From the NCBI GenBank assembly GCA_026184775.1, contig JANCYW010000001.1, positions 310,001 to 374,000 of the forward strand: DNA of 64,000 nucleotides, written 5' to 3'. Source of the DNA: Cyanidium caldarium. Lineage: Eukaryota; Rhodophyta; Bangiophyceae; Cyanidiales; Cyanidiaceae. Made by a program: the position numbers and the translations under genes. Under the pieces are notes generated by a model that was given only the letters and a program-made list of their open reading frames with translations, did no database searches and was not told where the DNA came from. Each line of letters begins with the position of its first letter. Positions within the stretch are counted from its first letter, which is position 1. Below, piece after piece: positions 16,651-26,400 of this stretch.

Positions 16651-18849
16651 ATGCCCGCGCCTGCGACTGCTGCTACGGACGTCTCGGTGGTTGTACAGTG
16701 TGCGTTTTGCGGGGGCACTGCTTCAGCGGGACGCCCCGAGAGTGTCCCCGGTCGACGACCGCGACCAGCGCGAAGCGAGGAGGACGCGCCAGTCACACTG
16801 CAAGAGTATGTGTCACGGCCGTGGCGTCTGGTGCGCTGTGCGCGTTGTCAGCGGGTGGTGGAGGAGCGGTTGATTTCCGTGGCCGACGTCGTTTGTACGA
16901 TGTTGTGCCGACGACACGCCCCTTTCGCTGCCGAGGTTGCAGCAGGGGAAGCGACACCCGCAACCAGCGACGCTGTGGAGCTGGGCACGCCGCACGGCAC
17001 CAACGAACTGGTGGCGCTGCATTATGCGGTGATGCCCGACTTTCAGCAGCCGCCTTTCGATACCCTGGGGCGCACCGTCGGCCCCGATGACCCGTACATA
17101 TCCGTCGGCATGACGACGGCACTGTCGGTGATGTTGCCGCGGGTGTACAGCACCCCGATGATGGTGGTGCGTCGGATGAGCGGCGCGTTGGCCGAACTGG
17201 AGCGTCTGAGTGCGGATCTGGGTCTGACGTCGTCGTCGACGACGACGACGACGAGTGCCGGCGAGGAGGCGGAGGCCGGCGGCGAGCGCCACGCCAGCGC
17301 GCTGCGCGACTCGGACCTCTCCTCCAGCGCCTCCGAGGCAGTACACGGGGACGGTGCGGCGCGCAGCAACAAACGGCGCGCGCAACGAAAAGTGGCGCGC
17401 GCGGCTGATGCCCCCGGGGCGGATGGCCCGGCCGCCGTGGCAGCCGACGAGCAAACCGCCACCGTCGACGATGCCTCCCTGCAGAATGTGGCGTTGCGCA
17501 CGTTTCTCATGGTGTACTTTGTGGTGACCGACGTGGTGATGCGATTGCAACCGATATCGCCGCATCACGAGAAGCGCCTGGTGGAGACCGCCATGCACCT
17601 CTACCGCGCCTGCATGGGCAAGCTGTCGTTGCGCAACCGCATCATCGAGGCGCTGAGCGTGGCGTGTGTGCTGCTGGCGTGCGAACGACTGTGCGCCCAG
17701 GGCGTGGAGGTCGGGCTGGCGGTCGGCACGGAGGCGTGTCGCGCCTCGGACCGCGCGTTCGTCCAGCGAGTGTACGAGGCGGTGCGCCCGGTGTGGCCGT
17801 CGGCATCGCTGCCGCTCATCTACGAATACACCCGAGCGGTGTTGAATTTGCTGTTGGAGCGACGGCTGGACACCGTGGCCGCCATTCGCGCCGAGATGCC
17901 CAAGTACTGCGCGGCGCTGGGCGTCGGCGAACCGGTGCAACGCGTCGCCCAGAGCATTGCCGAGCGCTCCATGGTGCATCCGGTGTGCGTGCGTCGCAAC
18001 AGTGTGAGCGTGTGTGCGGCGGCGATATACCTGGCGGCGCATTTGGAAGAGGGCGGCAGCGGCAGTGTGCAGCGGTCTGCGAGTGGCGAAGGCGCGACGA
18101 CGACGGCGGCGGCGGCGGCGACAGTTGCCCCGAATGGCGGAGGTGACGCGGCGGCGCGGGAGGCCGCGCGCCTCAAACAGAAACAGATCGTGGACGTTTT
18201 ACAAGTGTCGGAAGTGACGTTGCGCAAGGCGCACAAGGAGATGCTGGCGCATTTGGATCTGGTGATGCCGCCCGGTTATCGATCGCTGAGCGCCGTACAG
18301 AGCGCGTTGCCGCCGAGTTACCAGAAAGTGGCCGCGGCCGCCATCGAACGGCAGCAACAACAACAGTCGATGCGAGAGCAGGTAGAGAACCCCACAGTTC
18401 AGGGGGAGGAAGCAGCGAACGAGTCGCCGCATCTGGAGTCGTCTTCGTCATCATCATCATCATCATCATCATCATCGTCTAGGACACCCTGGGACACGGT
18501 GATACCGCACGATGTTCTACTACAAGAGCACCTGCGGGTGCGATTGCCGCCGCTTCCCGCTCCCGGCACGGCCGTCGTGCGCATGTGGCTGGCACCGCGG
18601 GAGACGCTGTCGGCCGATCTCCGCGACAAGGCGGTGCAGATGGCCGCCCGCCGCCAATTGCCCATCCCGCTGCCGCTGTTGCTGCGATTGGTGGAGAACG
18701 ATCGCGTGCCACCGACGACGACGACGACGACGACCAACACGCGAGCGGCCGCAGAAGCCGCGACACCGCTGCCTCCGCCGCTCCCGCCGCTACCTCGCGG
18801 CCCGCCGACGGACGACACCACCGTGGCCGACGCGTCGCCGCCCGCCTAA
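16651..18849 (+). CDS. TFIIB/BRF-family general transcription factor, divergent and enlarged
   Basis: 732 aa from the first ATG. An N-terminal zinc ribbon is visible: CAFC at residues 17-20 and CARC at 63-66. It is followed after a long spacer by two cyclin-like folds (about 309-345, HLYRACMGKLSLRNRI, and about 419-545, including QSIAERSMVHPVCVRRNSVSVCAAAIYLAAHLE and KQIVDVLQVSEVTLRKAHKEM). This order is that of TFIIB, the Pol III factor BRF1 and plant TFIIB-like proteins. Differences are the 35-residue loop inside the ribbon, a low-complexity insert before the core, poly-Gln, poly-Ser (near 18440) and poly-Thr (near 18715), and a ~200-residue C-terminal extension. Which polymerase it serves cannot be told. 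The gene ends 32 bp from the convergent PPR gene. Confidence 0.75.
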   Translation: MPAPATAATDVSVVVQCAFCGGTASAGRPESVPGRRPRPARSEEDAPVTLQEYVSRPWRLVRCARCQRVVEERLISVADVVCTMLCRRHAPFAAEVAAGEATPATSDAVELGTPHGTNELVALHYAVMPDFQQPPFDTLGRTVGPDDPYISVGMTTALSVMLPRVYSTPMMVVRRMSGALAELERLSADLGLTSSSTTTTTSAGEEAEAGGERHASALRDSDLSSSASEAVHGDGAARSNKRRAQRKVARAADAPGADGPAAVAADEQTATVDDASLQNVALRTFLMVYFVVTDVVMRLQPISPHHEKRLVETAMHLYRACMGKLSLRNRIIEALSVACVLLACERLCAQGVEVGLAVGTEACRASDRAFVQRVYEAVRPVWPSASLPLIYEYTRAVLNLLLERRLDTVAAIRAEMPKYCAALGVGEPVQRVAQSIAERSMVHPVCVRRNSVSVCAAAIYLAAHLEEGGSGSVQRSASGEGATTTAAAAATVAPNGGGDAAAREAARLKQKQIVDVLQVSEVTLRKAHKEMLAHLDLVMPPGYRSLSAVQSALPPSYQKVAAAAIERQQQQQSMREQVENPTVQGEEAANESPHLESSSSSSSSSSSSSSRTPWDTVIPHDVLLQEHLRVRLPPLPAPGTAVVRMWLAPRETLSADLRDKAVQMAARRQLPIPLPLLLRLVENDRVPPTTTTTTTNTRAAAEAATPLPPPLPPLPRGPPTDDTTVADASPPA
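17229..17255. repeat. (TCG)/(ACG) trinucleotide run in TFIIB-family gene
   Basis: Nine triplets switching from TCG to ACG, read as Ser then Thr codons in a low-complexity insert. Confidence 0.8.
18437..18480. repeat. (TCA)n trinucleotide run coding poly-Ser
   Basis: About 14 consecutive Ser codons, mostly TCA, in the C-terminal part of the TFIIB-family protein. TCA is a rare choice in this GC-rich gene, so a recent slippage expansion is likely. Confidence 0.85.
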
Positions 18850-18881
18850 ACCACCTCCCGCACCAGCACACCCGTTCTGTA

Positions 18882-21515
18882 CTACACTCCGACGCTGCGC
18901 GGTGCCGTCGGCACCGGCACGCCCCACTGCCCCATCTGTTCGCGCAGCCGCCGCGCATCCTCGATTCGCGACGCCCGTAGACACGTATGCACCACCAGCG
19001 CGCACACCACCGCCGACGGCCGATACTGATACCGCACCGCGTACTCGTTCAGCAGGCCGATGGCGGTGTCCACCGCGCCCGCTTTGCGCAACGTCAGAAA
19101 TAGCGCTCGAAACGCGCGCTCACTGGGCATGCGCGGCGCTCTCGTCGTCGACGCCGCCATCCCCGCCGCCTCCCCCTCCGACGACGGTGATGATGCGCCC
19201 GACCAGCTGGCCGGCGGACACGCCACCTGTTCCTCCCGCTCTACCTCCCGCACCGCCTCCCGTCCGGCACTGCTGGGCGGTCGCCGCTCCACCGCATCCT
19301 TCTCCAGCGCCCGCATCCAGTGCATCGCCGCCTCCACATCGCCGCGCGCCGCCGCCAAGTGCATCATGGCCACGTAGGCGGTCTCGGTCGGCCGCACGCC
19401 GGGCACGCTGCGGATCAGCTCGATGCCTTGGCGCGCACGCTCCTCATTGCCCACCTGCGCCCAGTAACGCACCAGCAGCGATAGCATCTCGGCGTGTTCG
19501 GCGGCGTCGCGCGGCCGTAACGCGCCGGCCCGCTCGGCCACGTCCTCAAAGATGGCCCGCGCGGTGCGGTTATGGCCGCGCGCGAAACACAGCGACGCCA
19601 GCGCATTGGCCGCCTCCAGGCGCAACACCTGACCTTGTTCGGCCAGGTGCGTGTACAACGTGAGCGCGCGGCGCACATCGCCGCCGGCAATACACGTCAT
19701 CATCGCCTGGTGCAACAGCGGCTCGGTGAGCGGCAGGTTGCGCCGCCGCGCCTCTTTCAGCACCGAAAAGGCGCGCTCGGCCCGCTGTTCGTACGGACGC
19801 GCCGCGGCGATGGCCCGCAACAGCGCCACCAGCACGTCGTTCCAGTGCGGTGAGAGGCGCGTGCGGCCGGCTCGCTCGATCAGGCAGAACAGCAGATCGT
19901 GCGTGACCGGCGGCGGCGGGGCGACTGCGGCTACGGCCGCGTCGGTGACGAGCGTCGGTGTCGATGCCAGCGCTGCGGCGAGGGTGCTGGAGGCGGACGA
20001 GTCAGTGTCGATCTCCAGCTGCACCGACAGCGGCAGACAGGCGGTCAGCGTGGTGGATCGCATCCCAGCAGCGGACGACGAGCAAGACGCAGACGTCAAT
20101 GCAGACAGCGATGCCGATAACGGTGCGGTCGCGTGGCCTCGGCGACCGGCCTCGGCGGCCGCGTCCAGCACACAGATCAGGTCGCGCCGTCGCGGTCGAT
20201 GCCCGATGCGCCGGGCAAACGCCAGCAACTCCAACGCCTCGATGTGCAGGCCGTGCGCCGCGCAGCGATGCACCAGCGAATGAATGAGGCTCGGCGGAGG
20301 CGGTGGCAGTAGCGCCTGCTCCCCGGCGCTCTCGACGGATAGCGGCACCACCGCCCGGTATCGATACCACATCGCTGCTGCATCCCGCAGGCGATCCAGG
20401 CGAATCGCCGCGCCCACCGCCAAGTCGGTGATGGATACCGGTGGTGACAAGTCGCGCGCCTCCACCGCCGCAACGCCACTGTTGGGCGCCTGGGCGGCGG
20501 TGATCGCGTGCGCAGTCGGCGCGGCCACGAAATACTGCGTGTCGGACGTCCAGTCCCGTCGTGAAGCGTCGGCGACCAGCGTGCTCAGCCACGTCAGAAT
20601 GCGCGCGTCGCACTGTCGTCGTCGCGGCCCCGGCATGGGCGCGGTGCTCAAATCGATGATGTAACGGTAGGTCAGGTGGCGGTATTCGCGCCATACGTGC
20701 GCCTCCGCCTCCATGGCGGGTGTGGGTGGCTGTCCATTCAGGGCGGTACGTCTTGCTTGCACCGCGGCGGTCAGCCACGCTTCCCGCACCGCCCGCATGA
20801 GGGTGTCGCTCCAGCGCAGACCGTACCCCGAGCGCACCTCGGTACACAACCGCAACATTTCAGTGATGCAGCCGACGTTGGGCGGCGCGTCGTGCACTTG
20901 GTGAAGGTATTGCAGCAGGCGCGCCGCTTGCCAGATGCCGGCGCGGGACCGCTCGCACACCGCCAGCAGCGGTTGCACGTCAGCAGCGGTTCGCGGTGCC
21001 CATGTCGGTCGATCCAACTGCCGGCGGCGCACCAACGCGTACAGCCCCGGGTTGCGCTTGTCGCTGTATCGAAAAAGTGCGGCGCGAGTGATGGATGGGG
21101 CAGGCGAGCGCGGTGCCCGCGCCTGCCACAACGGCGTCTCCGCAAACGCCCGCGCCGTATCCGGCACGGTAGCGCCCTGTGCCGCCAGCGCCGCAATTTG
21201 TCGTTCGCGAAACTGCTGTCGCCGCTGCGCCTGCCCGTCGCAGTGCCACGCCAGCCACTGGCGCATGTCCCGCCGCGTCGGCGGCGAGCGCGAGTGCGCG
21301 GAAGCCTCCGCAGGAGCGCGAGGTGGAGCTGCGCGACTGCCGAACGAAGCCGTCGGTCTCGCAGACAGCACTCGTAAGTGCTGTTGATGTCGCAATAGAC
21401 TTCGTATGGAGGATGGCCGTCGAGCGCGATGAACCCCCAGCACGTCGTGGAAAGGCTGTCGGGCTGTGTGTGCCCAGCGGCGCCCAGACCGTTCCAGCCA
21501 CCTCCCAATGGCCAT
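18882..21515 (-). CDS. Pentatricopeptide-repeat protein, predicted organellar
   Basis: 877 aa from an ATG at 21515. The N-terminus (MAIGRWLERSGRRWAHTARQPF) is basic and amphipathic, fitting mitochondrial or plastid import. Helical repeats of about 35 residues run through the second half, for example LHQAMMTCIAGGDVRRALTL, EMLSLLVRYWAQVGNEERAR, AYVAMMHLAAARGDVEAAMH and RAFRALFLTLRKAGAVDTAI, with the PPR spacing and the A/G-rich turn. Repeats earlier in the protein are weaker and interrupted by Ser/Pro-rich inserts. No catalytic domain is seen. Such proteins bind organelle RNA; the target cannot be read from this sequence. Confidence 0.75.
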   Translation of the reverse strand: MAIGRWLERSGRRWAHTARQPFHDVLGVHRARRPSSIRSLLRHQQHLRVLSARPTASFGSRAAPPRAPAEASAHSRSPPTRRDMRQWLAWHCDGQAQRRQQFRERQIAALAAQGATVPDTARAFAETPLWQARAPRSPAPSITRAALFRYSDKRNPGLYALVRRRQLDRPTWAPRTAADVQPLLAVCERSRAGIWQAARLLQYLHQVHDAPPNVGCITEMLRLCTEVRSGYGLRWSDTLMRAVREAWLTAAVQARRTALNGQPPTPAMEAEAHVWREYRHLTYRYIIDLSTAPMPGPRRRQCDARILTWLSTLVADASRRDWTSDTQYFVAAPTAHAITAAQAPNSGVAAVEARDLSPPVSITDLAVGAAIRLDRLRDAAAMWYRYRAVVPLSVESAGEQALLPPPPPSLIHSLVHRCAAHGLHIEALELLAFARRIGHRPRRRDLICVLDAAAEAGRRGHATAPLSASLSALTSASCSSSAAGMRSTTLTACLPLSVQLEIDTDSSASSTLAAALASTPTLVTDAAVAAVAPPPPVTHDLLFCLIERAGRTRLSPHWNDVLVALLRAIAAARPYEQRAERAFSVLKEARRRNLPLTEPLLHQAMMTCIAGGDVRRALTLYTHLAEQGQVLRLEAANALASLCFARGHNRTARAIFEDVAERAGALRPRDAAEHAEMLSLLVRYWAQVGNEERARQGIELIRSVPGVRPTETAYVAMMHLAAARGDVEAAMHWMRALEKDAVERRPPSSAGREAVREVEREEQVACPPASWSGASSPSSEGEAAGMAASTTRAPRMPSERAFRALFLTLRKAGAVDTAIGLLNEYAVRYQYRPSAVVCALVVHTCLRASRIEDARRLREQMGQWGVPVPTAPRSVGV

Positions 21516-22067
21516 GGCGGGGCTTTCAGTCCCGTCAACTCCTAGGCGTGTATTTTTCCCAACGACTACTTTCTTGGGATCATCAAGTGTGGCTCAGGGA
21601 CCCATTGCACACCTCCACGTCCCTCATGGAGCGCTGTTGTGCTCCTCAACCGCTCCGCGCGGACGCCGTTCCTCATGTCCGCTCCCCGTGTGACCATTCG
21701 CAACGTCACACGCGCCATCTTCAATCAACTCCGCGCGGACGCCGTTTCTCGGTCGTCATCGCGCGCGAGCGCGGGAGAGGTTGTCTGTCGGGAGCACGCG
21801 GTTGTGCGATCGGGTCAGTTGCGGTGACCGAGACGTCCATCGGTGTTGCCGCGGACGTGTTGAGGGAGTGTGCGTGCGCTAGAGCCGGATCGTGTGTTCT
21901 GTGCGTGTGTGCTTGGCGACGAGCTCCGACGCAGTTCTGAGGAGAGGCGATCGCGCGCGCTCTTCTCGGCACCACTGCGAACACCACACACTTGTACGTC
22001 GATCGCGTAGGTGAATCGGATCTGTCTCGAGTGTCATCTACCCTTATCTCGTTCTCATCGGAGCATC
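21516..22067. other. Divergent promoter region, PPR protein / calnexin, with a short direct repeat
   Basis: 552 bases between divergent starts. An 18-base sequence (CTCCGCGCGGACGCCGTT) occurs twice in direct orientation, at 21653-21670 and 21729-21746. No gene recognised. Confidence 0.5.
21653..21746 (+). repeat. Pair of 18-bp direct repeats, 76 bp apart
   Basis: CTCCGCGCGGACGCCGTT at 21653-21670 and again at 21729-21746, exact as read. The unit is itself partly palindromic (CCGCGCGG). Could be a paired protein-binding site of the calnexin or PPR promoter. Confidence 0.75.
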
Positions 22068-24071
22068 ATGTGCGTCCGTGCGGTTGGTGATGGTCGGCGG
22101 CGGTGGTTGCTGACGCTGTTGTGGGCGGTGATGTGTTTGGCGCTGGTGGCGAGTCGGCTGCGTGCGGTGCGCGCGGCGGCCGGTGCTGACGGCGACGACG
22201 ACGACGTGGACGTGAGTGACTATTTCGGCGCTGGGGATGAAGCTGGTGGCACCGATGCGGTGCCGGTGCATCCGTCGCTGGGCGACGACGACAACAACAA
22301 GGAGGAGGCGGAGCCGACCGCCAAGATCGATCCGGCAGCACGCGGCGGGGACTACTCCGTGCAGGTGCCGGTGTCCGAGGGCGATCGCCTGCGCGTGCTT
22401 CTGGCAGAGACGTTCCAAGACGACAGCGGCGCGGTGTTCTCGCGGTGGATGCGCTCGTCGGTGGACAAGTACACGGGCGAGTGGGCGGTGGGTGGCGGCG
22501 AAGACGCGGCCCTGGCCGGCGACAAGGGCCTATTGGTGACGCGCAAGGCGCAGAACTACGGCATCGCCCGTGCGGTGGAGAGCGGCCCGCTCCGCGCCGG
22601 CAAGCTGGTGCTGCAGTACGAGGTGAAACACGAGGAGACGCACACTTGCGGCGGCGCGTACCTGAAGCTGCTGACGGAGCCGTTTGGCAAGGGTGGCGCC
22701 GGCCTGGACAAGCTCGAAGGCGCCACGCCCTACTCCATCATGTTCGGCCCGGACAAGTGCGGCGAGACCAACAAGGTGCACTTTATTTTTCAGTCGCGCA
22801 ACCCCAAGACCGGCAAGCTGGTGGAGCACCACCTGCAGAAAGCGCCCACCATGCCCGTGCTGGACCGCAACACGCACCTGTACACGCTGGTGGTGGACTT
22901 GGACGAGGGCACGTTCCAGGTGCTGATCGACCAGGAGGCGCGTCGCAACGGCTCGCTGCGCACCGATTTCCAGCCGCCGGTGGAGCCGCCCAAGGAGATC
23001 GACGACCCGAAAGATAAGAAGCCGGCCGACTGGGTGGACACCAAGATGATCGCCGATCCGGCCGCCAAGAAACCCGACGACTGGGACGAGGACGCGCCGC
23101 GCGAGATTCCCGACCCTCAGGCAGTCAAACCGGCGGGATGGCTGGATGACGAGCCGGCCAAAGTACCCGATCCGGAGGCGATCAAGCCGGCCGCCTGGGA
23201 TGACGCCGAAGACGGCGAGTGGACGCCGCCGCTCGTCGCCAACCCCAAGTGCGCCGACGCACCCGGTTGCGGCGAGTGGAAGCCACCGATGATCCGCAAC
23301 CCGGCCTACAAGGGCAAGTGGAAGGCGCCGATGATCACCAACCCGGCCTACAAGGGCGAGTGGAAGCCGCGGCGCATCGCCAACCCCGAGCATTACACAG
23401 TGGCGCACGTGGAGCTGCTGCCGGTGACTGCGGTGGGCGCGGAACTGTGGACCATGGATCAGGGCATTCTCTTCGACAATGTGTTGTTGCTGAGCGGGGA
23501 GCAGGCGCCGGCGGCAGCGGCATCGTTCGCGCAGACCACCTGGGCGCGCAAGGCGGCCGTCGAGAAGGAGCGAGCGCAGCGCGCTGACGAGAAGAAGAAG
23601 AAGAAGGCGGCGACCGGTGAGAGAAGTGGCGGTATGCAGCAGGCGGTGTTGCGGGCGGCCAAGCGCGCGTTGGCGCAGTTGGAACGGGCCGCAGAGGCGG
23701 CAGACCACGTATTGGCGCGCATCGGCCTGCAGACGCCACTGCACCGCCTCGTGTCGTTTATGCAACAGCAACCGCTGATAGCGGTGGCACTGGTTCCGCC
23801 GGTGTTGGTCAGCTTGTTCCTGGTGTGCATGGGCGGTATCGGCGGCGGCGGCGGCAATGCGGCGGCCGCTAAGCGCCGCGGCGCCCGCAAGGCGGCCCGC
23901 GCCAAAAAGACCGACGAACGCGTGCCGGATGCCACCACGGCGGCAGCAGCAGCAGCCGAGGAGGAAGACGAGGGCGACGAGGTGTCCGGCGAAGCGGAGG
24001 CGCGCCACGAAGACAGCACCGGCGGCAGTGTTCGCAAGCGCACGGCGCGCGCCCAGAAATCCGACGAGTAG
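22068..24071 (+). CDS. CNX1: Calnexin, ER lectin chaperone
   Basis: Type I ER membrane chaperone that binds monoglucosylated N-glycans of folding glycoproteins. First ATG is at 22068 (667 aa); it begins a signal peptide with a basic n-region and a hydrophobic core [16 protein letters not shown]. The lectin domain includes CGGAYLKLL and [11 protein letters not shown]. The P domain holds four type-1 repeats (DPxxxKPxxWxD) and four type-2 repeats ([15 protein letters not shown]), the calnexin number rather than the three of calreticulin. A membrane segment lies near residues 569-590 ([20 protein letters not shown]). The cytosolic tail is highly charged. Fits with the OST subunit at 10925 as part of the N-glycan quality-control system. 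Confidence 0.96.
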   Translation: MCVRAVGDGRRRWLLTLLWAVMCLALVASRLRAVRAAAGADGDDDDVDVSDYFGAGDEAGGTDAVPVHPSLGDDDNNKEEAEPTAKIDPAARGGDYSVQVPVSEGDRLRVLLAETFQDDSGAVFSRWMRSSVDKYTGEWAVGGGEDAALAGDKGLLVTRKAQNYGIARAVESGPLRAGKLVLQYEVKHEETHTCGGAYLKLLTEPFGKGGAGLDKLEGATPYSIMFGPDKCGETNKVHFIFQSRNPKTGKLVEHHLQKAPTMPVLDRNTHLYTLVVDLDEGTFQVLIDQEARRNGSLRTDFQPPVEPPKEIDDPKDKKPADWVDTKMIADPAAKKPDDWDEDAPREIPDPQAVKPAGWLDDEPAKVPDPEAIKPAAWDDAEDGEWTPPLVANPKCADAPGCGEWKPPMIRNPAYKGKWKAPMITNPAYKGEWKPRRIANPEHYTVAHVELLPVTAVGAELWTMDQGILFDNVLLLSGEQAPAAAASFAQTTWARKAAVEKERAQRADEKKKKKAATGERSGGMQQAVLRAAKRALAQLERAAEAADHVLARIGLQTPLHRLVSFMQQQPLIAVALVPPVLVSLFLVCMGGIGGGGGNAAAAKRRGARKAARAKKTDERVPDATTAAAAAAEEEDEGDEVSGEAEARHEDSTGGSVRKRTARAQKSDE

Positions 24072-24112
24072 TGCGGACGGTAAACACCCGACGATATCCC
24101 AGCGACATGCCT

Positions 24113-24922
24113 TTACGGGCGAGTTGTCCAAGATGGTGATGATGGCGGGCCGTCGTCACCGGCCATCACGCCGTCGCCATCGTCGACGGCCGTTTCCGCC
24201 TCGTGCCACGGTATGTGTCCCCAAGCGGGCCGCTCCAATAGCGCCTTGCCGTACGAGGCGATGCCGTCGGGTTTGGCACGGTGGCTCACGCGTCGCAGCA
24301 ACCACTGCGGCGGTGCTCGCATGCTGAGGGCGAAGCGCTGGCGTTCGCAGTCCACCGACAGCAGCCGCACCGACACGGTGGCGCCGAGCGTCGGCGTCGT
24401 CGCGGATGACGAGCCCGAGTCCGCGCAGAACTGTGCGGGGAATTCGCGCCGAGGCACCAGACCCGCCCGCACCGCGCCGATATCCACCATGAAGCCGTAC
24501 GGCAGCACCGCCACCACCACGCCCGAGCGCCACGCACACGGATCGGTGCGTAGTTGGTGCTCCAGGTCGGTCAGGCTGAGTAGACTGGTAGTCTGAGAGG
24601 CGGTGGCGGGTGTAGAGGGCGGAGAACGATCCCGGCGGTGGCGCTGCGGGTGAGGCAACTGTGCCGGACGCGGCGGCGTGAACGCGGACGCCGAGGATAA
24701 CGGTGGGCGCGGTGTAGCCCACGGCGGACGCGGGCGACGACCGCGAGCGTACGACACGGAGCGGTCACGGGAGGGGTACTCGGTTCTGGTCTGCCGCGCC
24801 GCATTTCCCGGTGTCGACGAGGAGGCCATGAAATGGAGCGGCCGGCCCGCGCCGCCGGAAATGTTGCTCGTCGTCGTCGTCGTCGTCGTCAGCGGCAACA
24901 CCGCCCAGCCCAACTGGCGCAT
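24113..24922 (-). CDS. S1 RNA-binding domain protein
   Basis: 269 aa from an ATG at 24922. After a Ser/Thr/Pro/Arg-rich N-terminal half there is one S1-like OB fold near residues 125-205: WRSGVVVAVLPYGFMVDIGAVRAGLVPRREF, then LGATVSVRLLSVDCERQRFALSM. Proteins of this shape are found in plastids and mitochondria of algae and plants. The leader is compatible with import but not decisive. A (GTC)n run at the start gives poly-Thr. Function beyond RNA binding is unknown. Convergent with calnexin at 41 bp. Confidence 0.72.
   Translation of the reverse strand: MRQLGWAVLPLTTTTTTTSNISGGAGRPLHFMASSSTPGNAARQTRTEYPSRDRSVSYARGRRPRPPWATPRPPLSSASAFTPPRPAQLPHPQRHRRDRSPPSTPATASQTTSLLSLTDLEHQLRTDPCAWRSGVVVAVLPYGFMVDIGAVRAGLVPRREFPAQFCADSGSSSATTPTLGATVSVRLLSVDCERQRFALSMRAPPQWLLRRVSHRAKPDGIASYGKALLERPAWGHIPWHEAETAVDDGDGVMAGDDGPPSSPSWTTRP
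24867..24891. repeat. (TCG)n trinucleotide run near start of S1-domain gene
   Basis: Eight triplets; on the minus strand read as ACG/ACC codons giving poly-Thr just after residue 10. Confidence 0.8.
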
Positions 24923-25427
24923 GGGAGCGAGTCTCGCGCCGACGACCTGCCACCCAAGGAGTGGCTCAGCGGCAAGTCATGCGCCCGTCCCAATAAGCAG
25001 ACGCGATTCGGAAGGGCGTCTCTCGGGCGCCCTGTTGCACGCGCACGAGATGCTCGCAACGTTGACGCTCTGATCAAGGTGCTCGCCCAGCAGCACCGCG
25101 CGCGGGGTGGCTCGCGAGCGTCTCCAACGTCACACCGAGGAGGCGGCGGTGGAACACGGTGAGATCGGCGACACCGTGTCGAATGGAATCATCGCGTGTA
25201 CGTGAGACGACACTTGAAGATGTGTTTAACAGACCATGAGACGAGCGTCCTCGTTGCCGGACCGCGTTCAGGCCCGGTGGCCCACCGCCGTTCCGTGCAG
25301 GCTTCCCACCCATAACCTCCACAGAACGCACACCACTTCCGACAGGAAAAGCAGCCTAGCCTAGCCTAGCCTACACCGTTCGCACATCTCCCTCCGCCCT
25401 CGGCTGGCCCTGCACCTGCTGCCCGCC
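24923..25427. other. Intergenic region with a (AGCCT)4 repeat
   Basis: 505 bases upstream of the S1-domain gene and downstream of the DUF2470 gene. It contains four copies of AGCCT at 25353-25372. No coding signal recognised. Confidence 0.5.
25353..25372. repeat. (AGCCT)4 pentanucleotide repeat
   Basis: Four perfect tandem copies of AGCCT, about 55 bp beyond the stop of the DUF2470 gene, so probably in its 3' untranslated region. Confidence 0.9.
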
Positions 25428-25831
25428 TCAGATATCCCCGTCCAGTCCGCACTGGCGCGACAGGTCCGACAGCAGGTGGATGCACTGCTCGCCGCTCTCG
25501 CACTTTCTGCCCTCTTGCCATTCCAACCGCTCGTGCAGACACACGCAGTTGTTGTCGGCGTCGCTGCACAGCACGAGGTCCACCTCGAAACCGTCGCGAT
25601 CCACCTGCGTCATCTCGATGCGCTCCAGCTCGGGCAGGTTATCGTAGCGCTCCGGCGGGCCGAACCGCCGCAGATACATCAGCAGGTGGTCTGAATGGTG
25701 CTCATTCATAAAACGACATATCTGCGGCGACTCCTCAATCATCTCATGCGCCGAGCCGTGGGAGAAGAGATCCGACAGCCAAGCCGGCTCCGACGAGAAC
25801 CCGCCATCCACCGCGGTGTCCCGCCAGGAGG

Positions 25832-25865
<34 letters not shown>

Positions 25866-26273
25866 AACGCCCGCGTCACTCCCGCCCGGCGCCGGCACCT
25901 CCCGCAGCATCCTCAGGGATGTCACCCGCGATGCATGTCGTGCACCCCACGTGACGGGACGTGCCCGGACGCCCCCATAGCGCCAGGCGCCATCCGCCCA
26001 CCGCCCCCGTTCCGCCTCCCTCGTCCGGTTCGCCCAACCCGTCGCCGTCGACACGAACAAACAGCTCCGCCGTGGCATGAACGCCTCACGCGCACTCTCG
26101 GTTACCGCTCTGTGTTGGTTGCCAGTGCCCCTCCACACACGCCTCGGCAAGGTGGTGCGTGCTCCCGCACAGCGCGTCCCACAAGCGCACCGCCTGCGGG
26201 AGCGCCAACGAGAACCGCTCGGCCGGGGCGACGATGGCCACCGGTCGGCGGAGGGATGCGTGCAGAACACCAT
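25428..26273 (-). CDS. DUF2470 (HugZ-like, haem-binding-type) domain protein
   Basis: 281 aa from an ATG at 26273; an internal ATG at 26078 (MPRRSCLFVST) is a possible alternative. The N-terminal ~120 residues are Arg/Ser-rich and could be an organelle leader. A poly-Ser run encoded by a TCG repeat precedes the domain. The DUF2470 fold covers about residues 183-245: CRFMNEHHSDHLLMYLRRFG, then IEMTQVDRDGFEVDLVL. In HugZ-type proteins this domain carries a haem-contact His, and MNEHHSDH has the matching position. The usual N-terminal split-barrel partner domain of HugZ is absent. The C-terminal ~35 residues contain several Cys (CVCLHE, CESGEQC). Function unknown. Confidence 0.68.
25831..25864. 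repeat. (GAC)n trinucleotide run in DUF2470 gene
   Basis: About eleven triplets; on the minus strand read as TCG codons giving poly-Ser of about 12 residues. Confidence 0.85.
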
Positions 26274-26400
26274 GCAGCGAGCGACACGGGGAGAAAAGCT
26301 ATCGGCATTTTGGGTGGAGCGTCAAGCGGCCAGTTACGCACCGGTTCATTCACCACCGATCCACCCATTCACTCCCTACCTTGCGCTGATCCACCTCTCT

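Noticed and set aside
22530-24131. A ~530-codon frame opposite calnexin
   Set aside because: Antisense shadow with Arg/Leu/His-rich sequence that follows the calnexin repeats; no independent protein similarity.
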